From the NCBI RefSeq assembly GCF_003752465.1, contig NZ_RKHJ01000001.1, forward strand, positions 124,001 to 188,000: 64,000 bases of DNA, read 5' to 3'. The DNA is from Agrococcus jenensis. GTDB taxonomy: Bacteria; Actinomycetota; Actinomycetes; Actinomycetales; Microbacteriaceae. This document shows, piece after piece, positions 60,230-64,000 of this stretch; within the stretch, counting starts at the first letter, position 1; each line of letters opens with the position of its first letter. Below the pieces are notes generated by a model that did not search any database, was not told the DNA's origin, and was given only the letters and a program-made list of their open reading frames with translations. Both the position numbers and the translations under genes were made by a program.

Positions 60230-61438
60230 TCACAGCAGCTTCCTGCCCTCCCCACGATACGTGGGGATGCTGTCGACCACCCGATCACCGGACACGAGGT
60301 GCAGCGCCTCGGTGCGCTCGCACGGCTCCCCCGCCTTCGCGTGCCGCAGCCAGACGCGGTCGCCGAGCACGAGCCGGTCGGCGGCGGCGCCGAGCACGGG
60401 CGTCTGCACCTCGCCGGCGCCCTCCTGCGGGTCGATGCGCAGCCCCTCGGGCCAGGCGATCACCGGCTGGCGGTCGGGACCGTGCGGGCCGGACGCGATC
60501 CAGCCGCCGCCGAGCAGCGTCACGCAGCCGGCGCCGGGCCGTCGCACGACGGGCAGCGCGAAGGCGAGCGCCGGGGCGGGCGAGAACCGTCGGTAGCCGT
60601 CGAAGAGGTGGGGACCGAACAGGCCGCTGCCGGCGCCGATCTCGGTCACGGACGGGTCGGCGGCCGTCAGCTCGATCGAGCCGGTGCCACCGCCGTTCAC
60701 GAACGCGAGCGGTGCGAGCGAGCGCACCGCGGCCACGGCGGCCGCCCGCCGCTCGCGCAGCTCGGCGACCGACCTCCGCTGCATCGAGCGGAGCAGCGCG
60801 GGCGGCGCGAGCCCTCGCCGCCGCGCGTCCTGCACGCCGGCGACCTGCGCCTCGTAGGCCATCAGCCCGACGAGCTCGAAGCCCGGTCGCTCGACGACCG
60901 CAGCGGCGAGCGCGGCGAGCCGCTCGGGGGTGCGCACGGGCGAGCGCCGTACGCCCGCCCGCATCGGGCCGAGCTCGAACGACACGTCGAGCTCGAGCGC
61001 GATGCGGATCGGCGGATGGCCGGGAGCCGCCGCGTCGATGCGGTCGAGGTGCTCGACGCTGTCGATCATGAGCGTCACGCTGGCGAGCGCGCGCTCGTCG
61101 GCGGCGAGGGCGCGCAGCGCCGCCCGGTCGACCGTCGGGTAGCCGACGAGGACGTCGTCGATCGTCGCCGAGAGCCACAGCCCCTCGGGCAGCGTCGCCG
61201 CGAGGACGCCGTGGAAGCCGGGCATGCGCAGCACGGCCTCGAGCACCGGGCGGCTCCGCACCGACTTCGTCGCCACCCGCAGCCGCGTCCCCGCCGCGCG
61301 TGTCAGCATCGATCGGGCGTTGTGCGCGAGAGCCTCGAGCGAGAGCGCGGCGAACGGTCCGTCGAGCTCCGCCGTGGCGGCATCCATGCGCTGCCAGTGC
61401 CCCGCGGGGCTCCACGGCGGCGCCTCGTCGAGGCGCAC
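60230..61438 (-). CDS. PLP-dependent alanine racemase-fold amino acid enzyme
   Basis: A 402-residue fold type III PLP protein related to D-threonine aldolase / amino acid deaminase. Lys58 in RLRVATKSVRSRPVLEAVL is the Schiff-base residue. VGYPTVDRAALRALAADE, IALELDVSFELGPMRAGVRR, ELVGLMAYEAQVAGVQDARR and VNGGGTGSIELTAADPSVTE follow that family. Its start is a GTG 1 bp after the TetR stop. It could epimerise, deaminate or cleave a D-amino acid; linkage with the lactone oxidase is unexplained. Confidence 0.88.
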   Translation of the reverse strand: MRLDEAPPWSPAGHWQRMDAATAELDGPFAALSLEALAHNARSMLTRAAGTRLRVATKSVRSRPVLEAVLRMPGFHGVLAATLPEGLWLSATIDDVLVGYPTVDRAALRALAADERALASVTLMIDSVEHLDRIDAAAPGHPPIRIALELDVSFELGPMRAGVRRSPVRTPERLAALAAAVVERPGFELVGLMAYEAQVAGVQDARRRGLAPPALLRSMQRRSVAELRERRAAAVAAVRSLAPLAFVNGGGTGSIELTAADPSVTEIGAGSGLFGPHLFDGYRRFSPAPALAFALPVVRRPGAGCVTLLGGGWIASGPHGPDRQPVIAWPEGLRIDPQEGAGEVQTPVLGAAADRLVLGDRVWLRHAKAGEPCERTEALHLVSGDRVVDSIPTYRGEGRKLL

Positions 61439-61439
61439 G

Positions 61440-62036
61440 TCAGGCCGTTCCGAGCGCGGTCACGAGCACCGGCACCGCGGCCTGGATGACGCGTCGGGAT
61501 GCGTCGGTGTCGCGCGTGCGCAGCCAGGCGTAGGTGAGGCCATCGGTCATGTGGAGCACGAGCTCGGCGAGCTCGCGGGCGCCCATCCCGCCGGCGAGCC
61601 GGTAGCGGGACCGCAGCGTGTCGATCGCGGCGACGAGCACCTCGAGGTACCGCTCCTGCACCTCCCCGGGCAGGTGCGCGAGCGCCGGCGTGCGACTGCA
61701 GTACGCCATGATCTCCATGATCGCGAGCTCGTACTCGGGATGCTCGATGAAGCGGTCGAACCAGAGCGTCATCACCGCCTGGACGGCCTCGTCGAGCGGG
61801 GCGCCATCGGGCACGATCGCGGTCGGGTCCTCCCCCGGCCGCAGCGCGACGTAGGCGTACGCCTCGCCGATCATCTCGTCGCGCGACGAGAAGATGTAGT
61901 GGAAGGTCGCGAGCGGCACGCCGGCCTCCGCGACGACGGCGCGCACGGTCGCCCCGTGCATCCCCTCGCGCGCGATGACCTGCAGGCCCGCCTCGATGAG
62001 CTCCCCGCGGCGCTCGACCGCCGACTTCCGTGCCAC
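61440..62036 (-). CDS. TetR-family regulator of the racemase-oxidase operon
   Basis: A 198-residue TetR protein. HTH: RRGELIEAGLQVIAREGMHG and ATVRAVVAEAGVPLATFHYI, ending FSSRDEMI. The C-terminal ligand domain (LDEAVQAVMTLWFDRFIEHP, LAIMEIMAYCSRTPALAHLP) resembles the BetI-like subgroup. A 22-bp palindrome lies just upstream (62056-62077). First of three coupled genes; ligand unknown. Confidence 0.92.
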   Translation of the reverse strand: MARKSAVERRGELIEAGLQVIAREGMHGATVRAVVAEAGVPLATFHYIFSSRDEMIGEAYAYVALRPGEDPTAIVPDGAPLDEAVQAVMTLWFDRFIEHPEYELAIMEIMAYCSRTPALAHLPGEVQERYLEVLVAAIDTLRSRYRLAGGMGARELAELVLHMTDGLTYAWLRTRDTDASRRVIQAAVPVLVTALGTA

Positions 62037-62055
62037 ATCGCCTCCGTCGCCCCGC

Positions 62056-62077
62056 TACTTGGACGATCGTCCGAGTA
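62056..62077. promoter_or_regulatory. TetR operator palindrome
   Basis: TACTTGGACGATCGTCCGAGTA is a near-perfect 22-bp palindrome (perfect core GGACGATCGTCC, one mismatched pair outside), 19 bp upstream of the tetR start. Autoregulation is likely. Confidence 0.8.
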
Positions 62078-62083
62078 CACAGT

Positions 62084-62123
62084 ACGACAGCGCCGCGCCC
62101 CCGGGGGGACGCGGCGCTGTCGT
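62084..62123 (-). terminator. Terminator hairpin after ndh
   Basis: ACGACAGCGCCGCG pairs with CGCGGCGCTGTCGT over a 12-nt CCCCCGGGGGGA loop, which can pair further. It lies 17 bp after the ndh stop on the minus strand. Confidence 0.85.
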
Positions 62124-62140
62124 GATGCGTCGGGGACGGG

Positions 62141-63475
62141 CTAGGCGTCGACCTTCGGCTTGGGACGCGAGGCGAACGTCTCGAACGCGACGCGCGGCTG
62201 CTCGCGCGCCGAGAGCTCGACGATGTCGCGGCCGAGCCAGAAGTTGTTCCACCAGCCGCCGAAGACGCGCAGCTTGCGCTCCCACATCGGCATCGCCATG
62301 ACGTGGTAGCCGCGGTGCGCGAGCCAGGCGAGCGGGCCCTTGATCGCGATCTTGCCGCTCTGGAAGACGCCGTTGCCGATGCCGAGGCCCGCGACGGCGC
62401 CGAGGTTGTCGTGGATGTACTCGCGAGGCGCCTCGTCGCGGAGCACCGCGACGATGTTCTTCGAGAGCAGCTTCGCCTGGCGGACGGCGTGCTGCGCGTT
62501 CGGCACGCAGAAGCCGCCGGGGCCAGGGGTCTTCGACTTGTCGGGCACGGCCGAGACGTCGCCGGCGGTCCACGCGCCGGGCACGACCACGCCATCCTTC
62601 GCGACCTGCAGGGTCGCGAGGGCCGTGATGCGACCGCGGTCGTCGAGCGGCAGGTCGGTCTTGCGCACGACCGGGTTCGCCATGACGCCGGCGGTCCAGA
62701 TGATGAGGTCGGAGCCGAAGCGGTCGCCGGTCGAGAGCTCGCAGACGCCGTCCTGGGCGCTCTGCAACTGCGTCTCGAGGTGCACGTCGACGCCGCGCTT
62801 GCGCAGGTCCTCGACCACCCAGTCGGCCGTCGTCGCGCTGACCTCGGGCATGATCCGGCCCATCGCCTCGACCAGGTGGAAGCGCACCTCGTCGAACGTG
62901 ATCTCGGGGAAGCGCGACAGCAGGTGCGTCGCGAAGTCGCGGAGCTCGGCGATCGTCTCGATGCCGGCGAAGCCGCCGCCCACGACGACGGTCGTCAGCA
63001 GGCGGTCGCGCTCGGGGCCGAGCGGCAGCGCGGCGGCGCGCGCGAAGTTGCCGATCAGGCGGTCGCGCACGGCGGCGGCCTCCTCGATCGTCTTCATGCC
63101 GATCGCCTCGTCGGCGACGCCCGCGATCGGGAAGGTGCGCGAGACGGAGCCGGCGGTCATGACGATCACGTCGTACTCGAGCGTCGAGGCCTCGCCGAGC
63201 TCGGGCTGGATCGTGGCGACCTTGGCGGCGTGGTCGACGAAGGTGACGCTCGCCTGGATGACGCGCGTGCGCGACAGGTGGCGGCGCAGCGAGACGACGG
63301 CGTGGCGGGGCTCGATCGAGCCGGCGGCCACCTCCGGCAGGAACGGGAGGTACGTCATGTAGGGCAGCGGATCGACGATGGTGATCTCTGCCTCCGCGGC
63401 GCCGAGCTGTCGCTCGAGACCGCGAGCGGTGTACAGGCCGGCGTAGCCGCCGCCGACGATGAGGATCTTGGTCAA
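62141..63475 (-). CDS. ndh: Type II NADH dehydrogenase
   Basis: A 444-residue, single-subunit NADH:quinone oxidoreductase associated with the membrane surface. FAD Rossmann motif ILIVGGGYAGLYTARGLERQ at the N terminus, AAGSIEPRHAVVSLRRHLS, NADH-binding VVVGGGFAGIETIAELRDFA near residue 165, TAGDVSAVPDKSKTPGPGGF with C-terminal quinone-site FCVPNAQHAVRQAKLLSKNI, and an amphipathic end YHVMAMPMWERKLRVFGGWW. The start is a TTG (63473-63475) with GGGGAAGAA upstream. It feeds electrons into the menaquinone pool (family knowledge). Confidence 0.95.
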   Translation of the reverse strand: MTKILIVGGGYAGLYTARGLERQLGAAEAEITIVDPLPYMTYLPFLPEVAAGSIEPRHAVVSLRRHLSRTRVIQASVTFVDHAAKVATIQPELGEASTLEYDVIVMTAGSVSRTFPIAGVADEAIGMKTIEEAAAVRDRLIGNFARAAALPLGPERDRLLTTVVVGGGFAGIETIAELRDFATHLLSRFPEITFDEVRFHLVEAMGRIMPEVSATTADWVVEDLRKRGVDVHLETQLQSAQDGVCELSTGDRFGSDLIIWTAGVMANPVVRKTDLPLDDRGRITALATLQVAKDGVVVPGAWTAGDVSAVPDKSKTPGPGGFCVPNAQHAVRQAKLLSKNIVAVLRDEAPREYIHDNLGAVAGLGIGNGVFQSGKIAIKGPLAWLAHRGYHVMAMPMWERKLRVFGGWWNNFWLGRDIVELSAREQPRVAFETFASRPKPKVDA

Positions 63476-63518
63476 AGCGCGCTTCTTCCCCGATATCAGA
63501 TGTGGATGTGCGTCGAGT

Positions 63519-64000
63519 CTATCGCGGCTCGGCGTGCGCTTCGCGGTCGGCCGATCCGCGGGCGTCCGGCTGGCACGCGCAGACCTCGGGCGACCAGTCG
63601 GCGAGCGCGAGCGCCTCGTCGCCGATCAGGTTGACGCCCGGTCCCGCGGCGAGCGCGTGCGCGATGACGGCGTGCAGGCACTTCACGCGCGTCGGCATGC
63701 CGCCGGCGCTGATGCCGGCGATCTCCTCGACGTGGCCATGCGGCTCGCGGTCGGCGAGGTAGGCGGCGTGGGCCGCGGCGTACGCATCCGCCACCGCCGG
63801 GTCGTCGAGCCGCTCCTGCAGGGCCGCCATCGTGCCGTCCGCCTCGAGCCTGGATGCGGCGGCCGCGGCGGCGGGATGCGTGAGGTAGTAGAAGGTCGGG
63901 AAGGGCGTGCCGTCGGGCAGCCGCGGGCTCGTCACGACGACCGTGGGCGCGCCGCACGCGCAGCGCGCGCCGATGCCGAGCACACCGCGCATCGTCCTGC
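63519..64000 (-). CDS. DUF501 protein (5' end beyond the window)
   Basis: The DUF501 family is found in actinobacteria, function unknown. The visible part has GVLGIGARCACGAPTVVVTS, LPDGTPFPTFYYLTHPAAAA, HVEEIAGISAGGMPTRVKCL (conserved G-MP-RVKCLH motif with HAVIAHALAAG) and NLIGDEALALADWSPEVCAC. An ATG at 63992 could be the start, but relatives have a further N-terminal stretch, and the frame stays open to the right edge, so the gene is probably cut. It is divergent from nothing visible, 43 bp upstream of ndh. Confidence 0.87.
   Translation of the reverse strand, partial: RTMRGVLGIGARCACGAPTVVVTSPRLPDGTPFPTFYYLTHPAAAAAASRLEADGTMAALQERLDDPAVADAYAAAHAAYLADREPHGHVEEIAGISAGGMPTRVKCLHAVIAHALAAGPGVNLIGDEALALADWSPEVCACQPDARGSADREAHAEPR

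Overview
The window is a 64 kb piece of a very GC-rich actinobacterial chromosome. A mycothiol conjugate amidase (Mca), a WhiB1-type regulator divergent from a PdtaS-type kinase, a DUF4307-GreA pair, a DUF501 protein, a DUF937 protein and many apparently leaderless genes (TANNNT about 6-7 nt before ATG/GTG) all point to Actinobacteria. The style is that of the family Microbacteriaceae (an Agrococcus-like genome is my guess; the species is not provable from the window). No rRNA, CRISPR array or prophage was seen; there is one tRNA (Lys-CTT).

Layout. 0-5.4 kb: start of gltX (cut by the left edge), PadR and HAAS-like genes, a DUF937 gene, then a tight leuB-ilvE-FAH hydrolase operon. 5.5-14.8 kb: small membrane proteins, a TetR/MFS drug-efflux pair, a GAF histidine kinase, an alpha/beta hydrolase, two paralogous lipoproteins, serA, and a DoxX protein. 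14.8-23.5 kb: DUF2332, an FAD/Rieske oxidoreductase, and the ilvD-ilvB-ilvN-ilvC operon divergent from a sugar-phosphate isomerase-like gene. With leuB, ilvE and ilvA (54 kb) the window holds most of branched-chain amino acid synthesis.

23.6-34.7 kb: a multicopper oxidase operon; a TetR - MMPL - YhgE/Pip operon in which the MMPL protein carries a C-terminal domain that looks like a decayed ABC ATPase; a PfkB kinase and an AlaA-like aminotransferase. 34.7-43.6 kb: a redox/detoxification cluster (quinone-type reductase, aldo/keto reductase, Zn alcohol dehydrogenase, cupin, cyclophilin-like lipoprotein, Bcr-type MFS, alpha/beta hydrolase, SDR) around an XRE/MmyB-type regulator. Three promoters in this cluster share a 22-bp motif, a candidate operator.

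43.6-47.2 kb: tRNA-Lys, a Bcp peroxiredoxin, whiB1 and pdtaS, then the 3' remnant of a CpaE/Ssd-like ATPase gene broken by an accessory island. The island (about 47.2-51.7 kb, visibly lower in GC) is the most interesting region. It carries a Pycsar-type anti-phage pair (pyrimidine cyclase PycC plus a membrane effector), a frameshifted membrane-protein gene, and an uncharacterised protein with a PD-(D/E)XK-like motif, convergent with a D12-class adenine methylase (a candidate new restriction-modification system), plus two small ORFs.

51.9-64 kb: core genes again: mca, DUF4307, greA, ilvA, an AI-2E-family permease, an AlkZ/YcaQ-like glycosylase, a LemA-like protein, a TetR-controlled operon (PLP racemase-fold enzyme and sugar-1,4-lactone oxidase), a type II NADH dehydrogenase, and a DUF501 gene running off the right edge. 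Intergenic regions hold several different long, near-perfect palindromes and repeats, including a 141-bp tandem duplication at 58.1-58.3 kb related to a sequence at 23.5 kb.
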